This document shows positions 40,073 through 48,461 of a stretch of DNA of 64,000 nt, piece after piece; positions within the stretch are counted from its first letter, which is position 1; every line of letters starts with the position of its first letter. The notes beneath the pieces were generated by a model, which was not told the origin of the DNA, ran no database searches, and worked only from the letters and a program-made list of their open reading frames with translations. The stretch comes from Actinomadura oligospora ATCC 43269 (GTDB lineage Bacteria > Actinomycetota > Actinomycetes > Streptosporangiales > Streptosporangiaceae). The position numbers and the translations under genes were made by a program. The DNA is taken from NCBI RefSeq assembly GCF_000518265.1, contig NZ_JADG01000012.1, forward strand, positions 62,001 to 126,000, read 5' to 3'.

Positions 40073-41077
40073 CTGGCACGCCGAACACGCGACTACGACG
40101 AGGACGACGTCCGGATCCGGCCGGGACGCAGAGGCTCCCGGCCGCGCACCCGGATCCGTCCGGCGCACGAGGACGCCGTCACCGCGCTGGTGACGGCCGT
40201 CGACCGGGGCCGCTACCGCTGCCTCGTCCAGGACGCGTCCGGTGACCGCGAGGTCACGGCCATGCGCGCGCGCGAGCTCGGCCGCAAGAGCGTCGTGGTC
40301 GGCGACCGCGTCGCCCTGGTCGGGGACGTGTCCGGAAAGCCCGACACGCTCGCCCGGATCGTCCGGATCGAGACGCGCACGTCCACGCTGCGCCGCACCG
40401 CCGACGACACCGACCCGTTCGAGCGGGTGATCGTGGCGAACGCCGACCAGCTCGCGATCGTCGCCGCGCTCGCCGACCCCGAGCCGCGCCCCCGGCTGAT
40501 CGACCGGCAGCTCGTCGCCGCCTACGACGCGGGCATGGACCCGCTGCTCGTCCTCACCAAGGCCGACCTCGCGCCCCCGGCGTCCCTGCTGGAGATCTAC
40601 GAGCCGCTCGGCGTCCCGTACGTGGTCACCCGGCGCGGCGGCGAGACGGCCGAGCTGCGCGACCTGCTGGCCGGACGGGTGACCGTGCTGGTCGGGCACA
40701 GCGGCGTCGGCAAGTCCACGCTGGTCAACGCGCTCGTCCCGGACGCGGGCCGGGCCGTCTCGCACGTCAACGCCGTCACCGGGCGCGGGCGGCACACCTC
40801 GTCGTCCGCGCTGGCCCTGGAGCTGCCGGACGAGGCGGGCTGGATCATCGACACGCCGGGCGTGCGCAGCTTCGGCCTCGCGCACGTCAAGCCCGAGAAC
40901 GTCATCGACGCCTTCGAGGACCTCGCCGAGGGCGCGGCCGAGCGCTGCCCGCCGCAGTGCGACCACCTCCAGGACGACTGCGGTCTCGACTCCTGGGTCG
41001 CCGACGGCCACGCCGGGCAGGCCCGCCTCGACTCGCTCCGCCGCCTCCTGCGCAGCCGCGAGGGCGAGCCCGAGTAA
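40073..41077 (+). CDS. rsgA: Ribosome small-subunit-dependent GTPase A (CTG start)
   Basis: 334 residues if started at CTG 40073. The conserved actinobacterial N-terminus (RTRDYDEDDVRIRPGRRGSR, TRIRPAHEDAV) is fully encoded, but between the aroA stop (40058-40060) and GTG 40190 there is no ATG, GTG or TTG in this frame. GAGGGG stands about 8 nt before the CTG. An annotation from GTG 40190 would lose the basic extension and part of the OB fold. The circularly permuted GTPase is clear: G4 TKAD, G1 GHSGVGKST (~208-216), G3 DTPGVRSFGL, then the zinc domain CPPQCDHLQDDC. It helps mature the 30S subunit. Confidence 0.9.
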   Translation: MARRTRDYDEDDVRIRPGRRGSRPRTRIRPAHEDAVTALVTAVDRGRYRCLVQDASGDREVTAMRARELGRKSVVVGDRVALVGDVSGKPDTLARIVRIETRTSTLRRTADDTDPFERVIVANADQLAIVAALADPEPRPRLIDRQLVAAYDAGMDPLLVLTKADLAPPASLLEIYEPLGVPYVVTRRGGETAELRDLLAGRVTVLVGHSGVGKSTLVNALVPDAGRAVSHVNAVTGRGRHTSSSALALELPDEAGWIIDTPGVRSFGLAHVKPENVIDAFEDLAEGAAERCPPQCDHLQDDCGLDSWVADGHAGQARLDSLRRLLRSREGEPE

Positions 41078-41090
41078 CCCCGCCGCCCCG

Positions 41091-41172
41091 GGACGAACCG
41101 GCCGGGCGGCCCCGGACGAACCGGTCGGGCGGGCCCCCGGCGAATCCGTCGGGCGGTCGCCGGACGAATCGG
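41091..41172. repeat. Degenerate tandem repeat, about four units of 23-25 bp
   Basis: Copies start at 41091, 41114, 41139 and 41162 with the common words GGACGAACCGG and TCGGGCGG. They fill the gap between rsgA and the kinase gene and run into the -10 region (TATCGT, 41173-41178) of the latter. Confidence 0.6.
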
Positions 41173-41186
41173 TATCGTCTGGGGCC

Positions 41187-42815
41187 ATGCCCCCCAAGGT
41201 GATCGCAGGGCGGTACGAACTCCTGGAGACGCTCGGCCGCGGCGGCATGGGCGCGGTGTGGCGCGCCCGCGACCGCACGCTCGACCGCGAGGTCGCGATC
41301 AAGGAGGTCGACCTGCCGCCCGGCCTGGCGGGCGACCAGGTCCGGCGGGTCCACGAGCGGACGTTCCGGGAGGCCCGGTCGGCCGCGCGGCTCGACCATC
41401 CCGGCATCGTGACCGTCCACGACGTCGTCGAGGAGGACGGACGTCCCTGGATCGTCATGAGCCTCGTCCGCGCGCCCGCGCTCGACGCCTATATCAACCG
41501 GCTCGGGCGTCCGCTGCCGCCCGCCCGCGTCGCCGCGATCGGCCTGGACCTGCTGGACGCGCTGCGCCACGCGCACGCCGCCGGGGTCGTCCACAGGGAC
41601 GTGAAGCCCGGCAACGTGCTGGTCAGGGACGACCGGGCCGTCCTCACCGACTTCGGGATCGCGTCGATCGCGGGCGACGAGACCCTGACGCGGACCGGCG
41701 TGGTCGTCGGCTCGCCCGCCTACCTCGCGCCCGAGCAGGCCCGGCACCAGAAGGCCACGCCCGCGTCCGACCTGTGGTCGCTGGGCGCGACCCTGTACGC
41801 GGCCGTCGAGGGGCGTCCGCCGTACAAGCGCGACGACGTGTGGGGCGTCATGGCCGCCCTCCTCGCGGACGACCCGGACCCGACGCGCCTCGCGGGCCCG
41901 CTCACCCCCGTCCTGACCGGCCTGCTCCAGCGCGACCCGGACCGCCGGATGGACGCGGACGACGCCGAGCGCGCGCTGCGCCAGGTCGTCCAGGCGCCCG
42001 CGTCCGTCCCGTGGACGCCGCCGGGCGGCTCGGTCGTGGAACCGCCGAAGGATCCGTCGGTGGAGGACCTGCCCTTCCCGCCGCCGCAGCCTCCCCCACC
42101 AGCGCCCGCGCCTGGTTTCGGCGACGTCACGACCCTGCCGCCGCAACAACAGACCAGGCGGATCCCGTGGCCGCTCATCGTCCCGGCCGGTGTCTTCGGG
42201 GTGTTGTTGCTGGTCGCGGTCATCGTCCTGGCCACTTTCCTGGACGGCGACGACCGGAACGGCGCGGCGAGCCGGTCCTCGCCCACGAAGGGCACGACCG
42301 CGATGGAGTCGCCGCCCCAGGGAACCTCGTCCCAGGGAACGCCGACGCCCTTCCCGACCGTCCCGGACGGCTACAGGCTCTACAACGGCTCCGACTTCAC
42401 CGCCGTCTACCCCAAGGACTGGAGGGTGGACGACGGCGGCGGGCAGCCCACGTTCAAGGATCCCGCGCCCGGGGTCGTCCGGGGCATCTCGGCGTTCAAG
42501 GCGTCCGGCCTGTTCATCAGCAAAAAGCTCACACTCGACCAGGTCAGCAAGTCCCTCAAGGAGAGCAGCGACTACCGCGCCTACCACGAGGTCGGACGCA
42601 GGGACTCGGTGCCCGTCGGCGGTCACGACGCTGGCGAACTGGAGTTCACGTTCACCCGGACCTCCGGCGGGAAGGACGTCCAGGGCAGGGCCAAGGTCCG
42701 GGTCTTCCGGATCAGCGGCGGCGCGGAGGCCGTCATGCTCGCCGCCGCGCAGAAGGACTGGGACGGCGGCCAGGCCGCGTACGAGGAGTTCTGCAGGTCC
42801 TTCCAGCTCAAGTGA
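41187..42815 (+). CDS. Transmembrane Ser/Thr protein kinase (PknB family)
   Basis: 542 residues. Kinase domain 1-270: glycine loop LGRGGMGAVWRA, Lys in EVAIKEVDL, catalytic VHRDVKPGNVLV (~134-145), DFGIASIAG, and the APE motif in YLAPEQARH. A Pro-rich juxtamembrane stretch leads to one membrane helix (about 328-352, IVPAGVFGVLLLVAVIVLAT). The extracellular ~170 residues include YNGSDFTAVYPKDWRVDDGG, a PsbP/lipoprotein-like sensor fold also found in other actinomycete kinases. The start has TATCGT 8 nt upstream (leaderless). A Tat-lipoprotein oxidase follows 13 bp after the stop and may be co-transcribed. Confidence 0.93.
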   Translation: MPPKVIAGRYELLETLGRGGMGAVWRARDRTLDREVAIKEVDLPPGLAGDQVRRVHERTFREARSAARLDHPGIVTVHDVVEEDGRPWIVMSLVRAPALDAYINRLGRPLPPARVAAIGLDLLDALRHAHAAGVVHRDVKPGNVLVRDDRAVLTDFGIASIAGDETLTRTGVVVGSPAYLAPEQARHQKATPASDLWSLGATLYAAVEGRPPYKRDDVWGVMAALLADDPDPTRLAGPLTPVLTGLLQRDPDRRMDADDAERALRQVVQAPASVPWTPPGGSVVEPPKDPSVEDLPFPPPQPPPPAPAPGFGDVTTLPPQQQTRRIPWPLIVPAGVFGVLLLVAVIVLATFLDGDDRNGAASRSSPTKGTTAMESPPQGTSSQGTPTPFPTVPDGYRLYNGSDFTAVYPKDWRVDDGGGQPTFKDPAPGVVRGISAFKASGLFISKKLTLDQVSKSLKESSDYRAYHEVGRRDSVPVGGHDAGELEFTFTRTSGGKDVQGRAKVRVFRISGGAEAVMLAAAQKDWDGGQAAYEEFCRSFQLK

Positions 42816-42828
42816 TGGGAGCGGGGTC

Positions 42829-44316
42829 TTGGAACGGCGCACGTTCCTCCTGGCGGCCGGGGCGGGTGTCCTGGCCGGATGCTCCACGTCCAAGAAGCCG
42901 ACCCGCGCGCGCACGAGCAGTCCCCCGCCGACCAGCGCTTCACCGACCGGCCCTGCCGACTGGAACGCGCTGGCCCGCGGGCTCCGCGGACGGGTGATTC
43001 GTCCCGGGGACGCCGACTACGACCGGGCGCGACGGCTCTACATCCCGCGCTTCGACGACGTTCGTCCGGCCGGAATCGCCTACTGCGAGCACGCTTCGGA
43101 CGTCGCCGAGTGCATGGCGTTCGCCACACGTCAGCGGCTCCCAGTGGCCTTGCGCAGCGGAGGACACAACTACGCGGGCTGGTCCACCGGGACGGGCCTG
43201 GTCATCGACGTCTCACCCATGGACGCGATCGACGTCACGGGCGAGAGGGTCGCCGTCGGGGCGGGCGTCCGGCTCGTCGACCTGTACGGACGGCTCGCTC
43301 CGCGCGGCCTCGCCGTCCCCGGCGGGACGTGCCCGACGGTCTCGGTCTCCGGCCTCACGCTCGGCGGCGGCCTAGGCGCGACCTCGCGCGCGTTCGGCCT
43401 GACCTGCGACAACGTCGAGTCGCTCCGGATCGTCACGCCGGACGGCGTCGTCCGCGAATGCAGCGCCTCGAATGAACCCGACCTGTTCTGGGCCTGCCGC
43501 GGCGGAGGCGGCGGCAACTTCGGCGCGGTGCTGGACTTCACCTACCGGACGCACCGGATCGAGTCCGAAGTCACACCATTCCGGATGAGCTGGCCGAGGT
43601 CGCGGGCCGCCGATGCGCTGCGCGGCTGGCAGCGCTGGCTGCCGTCCGCGCCCGACGAGGTCTGGACGAGTTTCCAGCTGGACGCCACGCGCGGCGTCTC
43701 GGTCGAGGGACTCGCGCTGTCCGACCCGTCCGCGTCCACCGACGCCCTGGCCGCCGTGGTCGGCGGCGCGGACCCCGTCCTGACCGTCCACCCCCAGCCC
43801 TACCTGGACGCCATGCTGCGCCTCGCCGGATGCGTGGGCCAGACCGTGGACGAGTGCCATGAGCAGGGACGACTCCCCGGGCAGCGGCTCGACGGCCGCT
43901 TCCCGCGCACCGACTACGCCGCCAAGTCGCACGTGGCCCGGCACCCGCTCCCCGCCGAGGCGATCGCCGCGCTCGTCCCGCGCGTCCGGGGACGCGACGG
44001 ACGGTCCGTCCTGCTCGACGCGATGGGCGGCGCGATCGGACGGGTCGCGCCGTCCGCCACGGCCTTCCCCCACCGCGACGCCCTGTTCACCGTCCAGTAC
44101 CTCGCGCCGGGCGACGACCTGGCCTGGCTGCGCGGCGTCCACGACGCCATGGACCCGTACCTGCGCGGCGCCGCCTACGTGAACTACATCGACCCGGAAC
44201 TGGCGTCCTGGCGCACCGACTACTACGGCGCGAACGCCGACCGCCTGAGCGCCGTGAAAGCGAAATACGACCCGAACGGCCTACTCCACTTCCCCCAAGC
44301 GATCACTCCCCGCTAG
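42829..44316 (+). CDS. BBE-type FAD-linked oxidase, Tat lipoprotein
   Basis: 495 residues from a TTG with GGGAG 7 nt upstream. The N-terminus ERRTFLLAAGAGVLAGC combines a twin-arginine motif and a lipobox, so the enzyme should be exported folded and lipid-anchored. The FAD domain has SGGHNYAGWSTGTGLVIDVS and GTCPTVSVSGLTLGGGLG; the His and Cys in these motifs are the two covalent flavin attachment points of berberine-bridge-type oxidases. The C-terminal BBE segment (AAYVNYIDPELASWRTDYYG, KYDPNGLLHFPQAI) is complete. The substrate, often a sugar or alkaloid alcohol, is unknown. Confidence 0.88.
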   Translation: MERRTFLLAAGAGVLAGCSTSKKPTRARTSSPPPTSASPTGPADWNALARGLRGRVIRPGDADYDRARRLYIPRFDDVRPAGIAYCEHASDVAECMAFATRQRLPVALRSGGHNYAGWSTGTGLVIDVSPMDAIDVTGERVAVGAGVRLVDLYGRLAPRGLAVPGGTCPTVSVSGLTLGGGLGATSRAFGLTCDNVESLRIVTPDGVVRECSASNEPDLFWACRGGGGGNFGAVLDFTYRTHRIESEVTPFRMSWPRSRAADALRGWQRWLPSAPDEVWTSFQLDATRGVSVEGLALSDPSASTDALAAVVGGADPVLTVHPQPYLDAMLRLAGCVGQTVDECHEQGRLPGQRLDGRFPRTDYAAKSHVARHPLPAEAIAALVPRVRGRDGRSVLLDAMGGAIGRVAPSATAFPHRDALFTVQYLAPGDDLAWLRGVHDAMDPYLRGAAYVNYIDPELASWRTDYYGANADRLSAVKAKYDPNGLLHFPQAITPR

Positions 44317-44380
44317 CCACGCGGGCCAAGAATCCAGAGCGCGGAACCCCGGCGCGCGGGCCGCGACATGGCGCGGGCCG

Positions 44381-44437
44381 GGACCTGGCGCGCTGGTCAG
44401 GACCTGGCGCAGGGGTCAGGACCTGGCGTGCGGGTCA
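44381..44437. repeat. Three tandem copies of a 19-bp repeat ending in TCA
   Basis: GGACCTGGCGN5GGTCA-type units occupy 44381-44399, 44400-44418 and 44419-44437. The last TCA is the stop codon (TGA on the minus strand) of the gene at 44435. An eroded fourth copy may lie at 44364-44380. Confidence 0.75.
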
Positions 44438-45298
44438 GGACTCGGCGAAGCGGTCGAAGAGGGTCGCGGCGCGGGCCTCGGTCTCCTGCAGCACGCGGAC
44501 GTGCTCGGGTGCCAGTTCCTCGACGCAGTCGGTCATCGCCTGCGTGACGTGCGAGAACGCCGTCTCCTCCGACGCCCGCAGCGCGGCCCGGACGGTCGCC
44601 GACCGGGCCCCGAGGGTGGCCCACTCCAGCTCCAGGCGCGCGACGGCCTCGTCGAACGTCCGGGACAGCTCGGTGCTCTCGTCGCGCAGCCCGTCCGGAA
44701 CCTCGCCGCGTCCGGCCTGCCTCGCCCGCGTGGACAGCCCCGAGATCCGGCTCGCGAGCGCGAGCCCCTCGCGCGCCATCGGCAGGACGCCGTGGATCAG
44801 CTCGGTGACCGCCTTCGCCAGCTCCTCCACCCGCGTCAGCAGCGTCTGCGTGGCCTCCTCCAGCGCCGCCGACGTCCGCCCGGCGACCTTCTCGGCGACC
44901 TCCCTCTGCCGCCGGGTCAGCTCCGGGACGATGTCGCCCTCGAGGCGGCGGCGCAGCTCCCGCGCCCGTCCGCCCGCCGGGTCCGTCGCCCGGACGCGCT
45001 CCAGCCAGTCGGCCCAGATGCGCTCGACGCGTTCCGCCCCGGACGCCGCGATCTCGGCGGTGATCTCGTCCATCGCCTCGCCGGCCCGCGTCTTCAGCCG
45101 GTCGACCCGCCCGTACAGGGCCTCCCGCTTGAACGGGTCGTTCAGCTCGTTCAGCAACGCCTGCAGCCGCCGTGACACGTCGATCGCGTGCTCCGCCAGC
45201 GGGACGAGCCGGTCGGCGAGTTCGTCGAGCGTCGAGGCCCGGCGCGGGTCGGTCAGCTCGGCCACCCACGCGGGAAGATCGTGCGCCATGCCCGCCAT
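44435..45298 (-). CDS. Hypothetical all-helical cytoplasmic protein
   Basis: 287 residues from ATG 45298 (ATG 45289 also possible). No membrane segment or signal. It is rich in Glu, Ala, Arg and Leu in long amphipathic helices: LADRLVPLAEHAIDVSRRLQ, RGVEGDIV-type stretches and LEEATQTLLTRVEELAKAVT. This suggests a coiled-coil bundle. One Cys (MTDCVEEL). I do not recognise the family. It is divergent from hisN. Confidence 0.65.
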   Translation of the reverse strand: MAGMAHDLPAWVAELTDPRRASTLDELADRLVPLAEHAIDVSRRLQALLNELNDPFKREALYGRVDRLKTRAGEAMDEITAEIAASGAERVERIWADWLERVRATDPAGGRARELRRRLEGDIVPELTRRQREVAEKVAGRTSAALEEATQTLLTRVEELAKAVTELIHGVLPMAREGLALASRISGLSTRARQAGRGEVPDGLRDESTELSRTFDEAVARLELEWATLGARSATVRAALRASEETAFSHVTQAMTDCVEELAPEHVRVLQETEARAATLFDRFAES

Positions 45299-45387
45299 CG
45301 TCCCATCCCGGCACGCTCCGCCGCCCTTTCGCCACGCTCCGGCGGCGACCTTCGGGGGATGGCTGTCGCCGCACGCGCAGGTCGCGG

Positions 45388-45393
45388 TAGCGT
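45388..45393 (+). promoter_or_regulatory. -10 box TAGCGT for leaderless hisN
   Basis: TAGCGT ends 8 nt before the GTG at 45402. Confidence 0.5.
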
Positions 45394-45401
45394 GTGCGGC
45401 C

Positions 45402-46214
45402 GTGGCGAGCTATTCCGATGACCTGCGGCTGGCGCATGTGCTGGCGGACGCGGCCGACGACATCACCACCAAGCGGTTCCGCGCCCTGGACCTGTCGATC
45501 GAGACCAAGCCGGACCTCACCCCGGTCAGCGACGCGGACCGGAGCGTGGAGGAGCAGATCCGGTCGACGCTGAGCCGGGCGCGCCCGCGCGACGCCGTCC
45601 TCGGCGAGGAGTACGGGCGCACGAGCGGCTCGGGCAGCGGCAAGCGCTGCTGGGTCGTCGACCCGATCGACGCCACCAAGAACTTCGTCCGGGGCGTCCC
45701 GGTGTGGGCGACGCTCATCGCGCTCATGGAGCACGACGAGGTCGTCGTGGGCGTGGTGTCCGCGCCGTCGCTGAACCGCCGCTGGTGGGCGATGCGCGAC
45801 GGCGGCGCGTGGACGGGCCGGGCCCTGAACCGGGCGCAGCGGATCCAGGTGTCGCAGGTGGCGGACCTGTCGGACGCGTCGCTGTCGTTCTCCTCGCTCA
45901 GCGGCTGGGAGGAGCAGGGACGCCTCGACCGGTTCCTCGACCTCACCCGCTCGGTCTGGCGGACGCGGGCGTTCGGCGACTTCTGGTCGCACATGATGGT
46001 CGCCGAGGGTGCCGTCGACATCTCCGCCGAGCCCGAGGTCTCGCTGTGGGACCTGGCGGCCCTTCAGGTGATCGTCGAGGAGGCGGGCGGCATGTTCACC
46101 GACCTGTCCGGCGTGCCCGGGCCGGACGGCGGCAGCGTCGTGTGCACCAACGGCCAACTGCACGCCGAGGTCCTCAAGGCCCTGGGCGGCGGCCGCCTCA
46201 CCCTCCGCGTCTGA
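45402..46214 (+). CDS. hisN: Histidinol-phosphatase, inositol monophosphatase family
   Basis: 270 residues. The metal-binding residues of the IMPase fold are in AVLGEEYG and WVVDPIDATKNFVRGVPVWA; the second site is SLWDLAALQVIVEEAGG. The long actinobacterial variant with SDADRSVEEQI and GDFWSHMMVAEGAVDI is the HisN type, which removes phosphate from histidinol phosphate in histidine synthesis. In related genomes it lies near aroA and rsgA, as here. Confidence 0.9.
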   Translation: MASYSDDLRLAHVLADAADDITTKRFRALDLSIETKPDLTPVSDADRSVEEQIRSTLSRARPRDAVLGEEYGRTSGSGSGKRCWVVDPIDATKNFVRGVPVWATLIALMEHDEVVVGVVSAPSLNRRWWAMRDGGAWTGRALNRAQRIQVSQVADLSDASLSFSSLSGWEEQGRLDRFLDLTRSVWRTRAFGDFWSHMMVAEGAVDISAEPEVSLWDLAALQVIVEEAGGMFTDLSGVPGPDGGSVVCTNGQLHAEVLKALGGGRLTLRV

Positions 46215-46225
46215 CCCGCTCCCCT

Positions 46226-46258
46226 CCGCGACTACCTGGGGAATCTTCCAGGTCGCGG
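46226..46258 (+). terminator. Terminator after hisN
   Basis: CCGCGAC-TA-CCTGG (46226-46239) pairs with CCAGG-TCGCGG (46248-46258), with a 2-nt bulge, 11 bp after the stop. Confidence 0.55.
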
Positions 46259-46350
46259 CGCTCGACCACCGGGGAAACGCGACATATCGTGGAACCGGCG
46301 GCCCAGCTCGGTCGTCTGAACAGGTAGGCGGCCGCTACGGAGGTTCGGAC

Positions 46351-46542
46351 ATGTCATCCCCGGCAAAATTCGCCATCGGCGGCGTGATCATCGCGCTGGT
46401 GCTCTGGCTCTTCCTGCCGACCTGGGTGGTCGGCCTGCTGGTGCTCGCGGCGATCGGCATCCCGGTCGCGGGCTACCTGATGCTCGACCCGTCGCAGCGC
46501 AAGCGCGTGCGCTCCCAGGGACGCAAGCGCCTGGGCAGCTGA
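46351..46542 (+). CDS. Small two-helix membrane protein
   Basis: 63 residues with GGAGG 7 nt before the ATG. Two hydrophobic helices (FAIGGVIIALVLWLFL, VVGLLVLAAIGIPVAGYLML) are followed by a basic tail (SQRKRVRSQGRKRLGS) that should stay in the cytoplasm. The function is unknown. Confidence 0.8.
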   Translation: MSSPAKFAIGGVIIALVLWLFLPTWVVGLLVLAAIGIPVAGYLMLDPSQRKRVRSQGRKRLGS

Positions 46543-46648
46543 CCCCCACGACCGATCCGGACGCCCCGGCCACCGACCCGGGCGCGTGGCCGGATCCGGG
46601 CGGGTGGGGCTGGGCGGTTCGTCCTGGGCAGTGGGCCGGTCCGGGTCG

Positions 46649-46654
46649 TAGGGT
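46649..46654 (+). promoter_or_regulatory. -10 box TAGGGT for leaderless lhgO
   Basis: TAGGGT ends 6 nt before the GTG at 46661. Confidence 0.6.
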
Positions 46655-46660
46655 GCCCGG

Positions 46661-47848
46661 GTGAGTGGAATGCGGATCGGCGTGGTCGGCGCGGGCATTC
46701 TCGGCCTCGCCGTGGCGCGCCGCCTGGGCGAGGTCCGTCCCGGCGCGGAGATCACCGTCCTCGACAAGGAGGAGCGGGTCGCCGCGCACCAGACCGGGCA
46801 CAACAGCGGCGTCGCGCACGCGGGCCTGTACTACGCGCCCGGGTCGCTCAAGGCGAGGCTGTGCCGCCGCGGGATCGGCCTGCTCAAGGAGTACTGCGCC
46901 GAGCGCGGCCTGCCGTACGAGGAGTGCGGCAAGGTCGTCGTGGCCCGGACGACGCGTGAGCTCGAACCGCTCCTGGAGATCGAGCGGCGCGCGACCGCGA
47001 ACGGCGTCCCGGGGCTGCGGCGGCTGACGGCGGCCGGGCTGCGCGAGGTCGAGCCGAACGCGCGGGGCGTCGCCGCGCTGCACTCCCCCACGACCGCGAT
47101 CGTCGACTTCCCGGCGGTCGCCCGTTCGTACGCGCGGGACGTGGTGAAGGCGGGCGGCGAGGTCCGGCTCGGCTTCGAGGTCGTCCGCATCGAGCGCCGG
47201 GGCGACCGGGTCGCGGTCGCGTCCCGTGACGAGGAGCTGGTGTTCGACCGGCTGGTGATCTGCGCGGGCCTGCAGTCCGACCGCGTGGCCCGGCTGGCGG
47301 GCGACGGCCCGGGCCCGGCGATCATCCCGTTCCGCGGCGAGTACTACCGGCTGACCAGGCCGGATCTGGTGCGCGGGCTGATCTATCCCGTCCCCGACCC
47401 GCGCTACCCGTTCCTCGGCGTCCACTTCACGCGGCGGGTGGACGGCGGTGTGGACGTCGGCCCGAACGCCGTCCTGGCGCTGGCCCGCGAAGGGTACCGC
47501 CGCCGCGACCTGAACCTCCGCGACCTCAGGGACACCCTGGCCTGGCCCGGTTTCGGCGCGCTCGCCCGGCAGCACTGGCGGACGGGCGCCAGGGAGATGT
47601 ACGGGTCGCTGTTCCGGTCCGCGTTCGTGAGGGAGGCGCGCTCGTTCGTCCCGTCGCTGCGGACGTCGGACGTCGTCTCGGCCCCGTCCGGCGTGCGGGC
47701 GCAGGCCATCGACCCGGACGGCTCGCTTGTGGACGACTTCCGCATCAGCACGCTGGGTCCGGTCACGTCTGTCCGGAACGCGCCCTCGCCCGGGGCGACG
47801 TCGTCCCTGGCCATCGCCGACTACGTCGTCGCGGAGGCGTTCGGGTAG
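46661..47848 (+). CDS. lhgO: L-2-hydroxyglutarate oxidase
   Basis: 395 residues. The FAD dinucleotide motif is GVVGAGILGLAVARRL; HQTGHNSGVAHAGLYYAPGS is the specific LhgO/L2HGDH signature, and YPFLGVHFTRRVDGGVDVGP and the C-terminal NAPSPGATSSLAIADYV are typical. It oxidises L-2-hydroxyglutarate, a side product of malate dehydrogenase, to 2-oxoglutarate and passes electrons to quinone or oxygen. The start is a leaderless GTG. Confidence 0.93.
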   Translation: MSGMRIGVVGAGILGLAVARRLGEVRPGAEITVLDKEERVAAHQTGHNSGVAHAGLYYAPGSLKARLCRRGIGLLKEYCAERGLPYEECGKVVVARTTRELEPLLEIERRATANGVPGLRRLTAAGLREVEPNARGVAALHSPTTAIVDFPAVARSYARDVVKAGGEVRLGFEVVRIERRGDRVAVASRDEELVFDRLVICAGLQSDRVARLAGDGPGPAIIPFRGEYYRLTRPDLVRGLIYPVPDPRYPFLGVHFTRRVDGGVDVGPNAVLALAREGYRRRDLNLRDLRDTLAWPGFGALARQHWRTGAREMYGSLFRSAFVREARSFVPSLRTSDVVSAPSGVRAQAIDPDGSLVDDFRISTLGPVTSVRNAPSPGATSSLAIADYVVAEAFG

Positions 47849-47897
47849 GAGCGCCGGGGTCAGCACCGAACTCGCCGCCTGGCGCGAGATCTTCCTC

Positions 47898-48407
47898 TCA
47901 ACCGCCCACGTCTGAGCCCAGCGCCTTCCGCATCACGATCGTCGGACGTCCCTTGGCCACATCAGGCCGCCGGTCGAGCTCCACACAACCGAGGGCCGTC
48001 CAGAACGCGAGCGCCTCAGGGTTGTTCTCCAGCACCCCGAGCCCGATCGCCGTCGCCCCGCACCCGCGCAGACGCGCCTCGACCGCACCCGCGATCGCCC
48101 GTCCCAGCCCCTTCCGGCGGTGTTCGCCGTGGACCAGCAGAAACCCGATCCACGGATACCCGTCACGTGGGTGGTTCAGCAGCAACTCGACATACCCGAC
48201 GAGCGCTCCGTTCCCGTCCCGCGCGGTCAGCACTTCGTGCCCTTCCACACCCGCCTCGGCACGCACCATGTCCCGGACGGCCTCCAGGGTCACCGCACCG
48301 GGCTCAAGGTCCCCGCTGAGCCGCCAATAGTCCGGATTGGACGCGAAAACCCCCTGCAACTCGGAGATCTCGTCATCGTCCAGCACCACCGCCGCAAGCC
48401 TGATCAC
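47898..48407 (-). CDS. GNAT-family N-acetyltransferase
   Basis: 169 residues from GTG 48407 (GTG 48428 possible). GYVELLLNHPRDGYPWIGFL, LVHGEHRRKGLGRAIAGAVE (acetyl-CoA loop) and GLGVLENNPEALAFWTALGC give a full GNAT core. The acceptor is unknown. It sits tail to tail with lhgO with a 49-bp gap. Confidence 0.87.
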   Translation of the reverse strand: MIRLAAVVLDDDEISELQGVFASNPDYWRLSGDLEPGAVTLEAVRDMVRAEAGVEGHEVLTARDGNGALVGYVELLLNHPRDGYPWIGFLLVHGEHRRKGLGRAIAGAVEARLRGCGATAIGLGVLENNPEALAFWTALGCVELDRRPDVAKGRPTIVMRKALGSDVGG

Positions 48408-48461
48408 CCCGCGATGTTCCCAGCCCACGGCGGGACGGGCACCCGGATCATCCGTCCGCGG

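Noticed and set aside
38750..41077. AroA-RsgA gene fusion
   Set aside because: The frames are continuous, but a TAG stop separates them and both proteins have normal lengths as separate genes.
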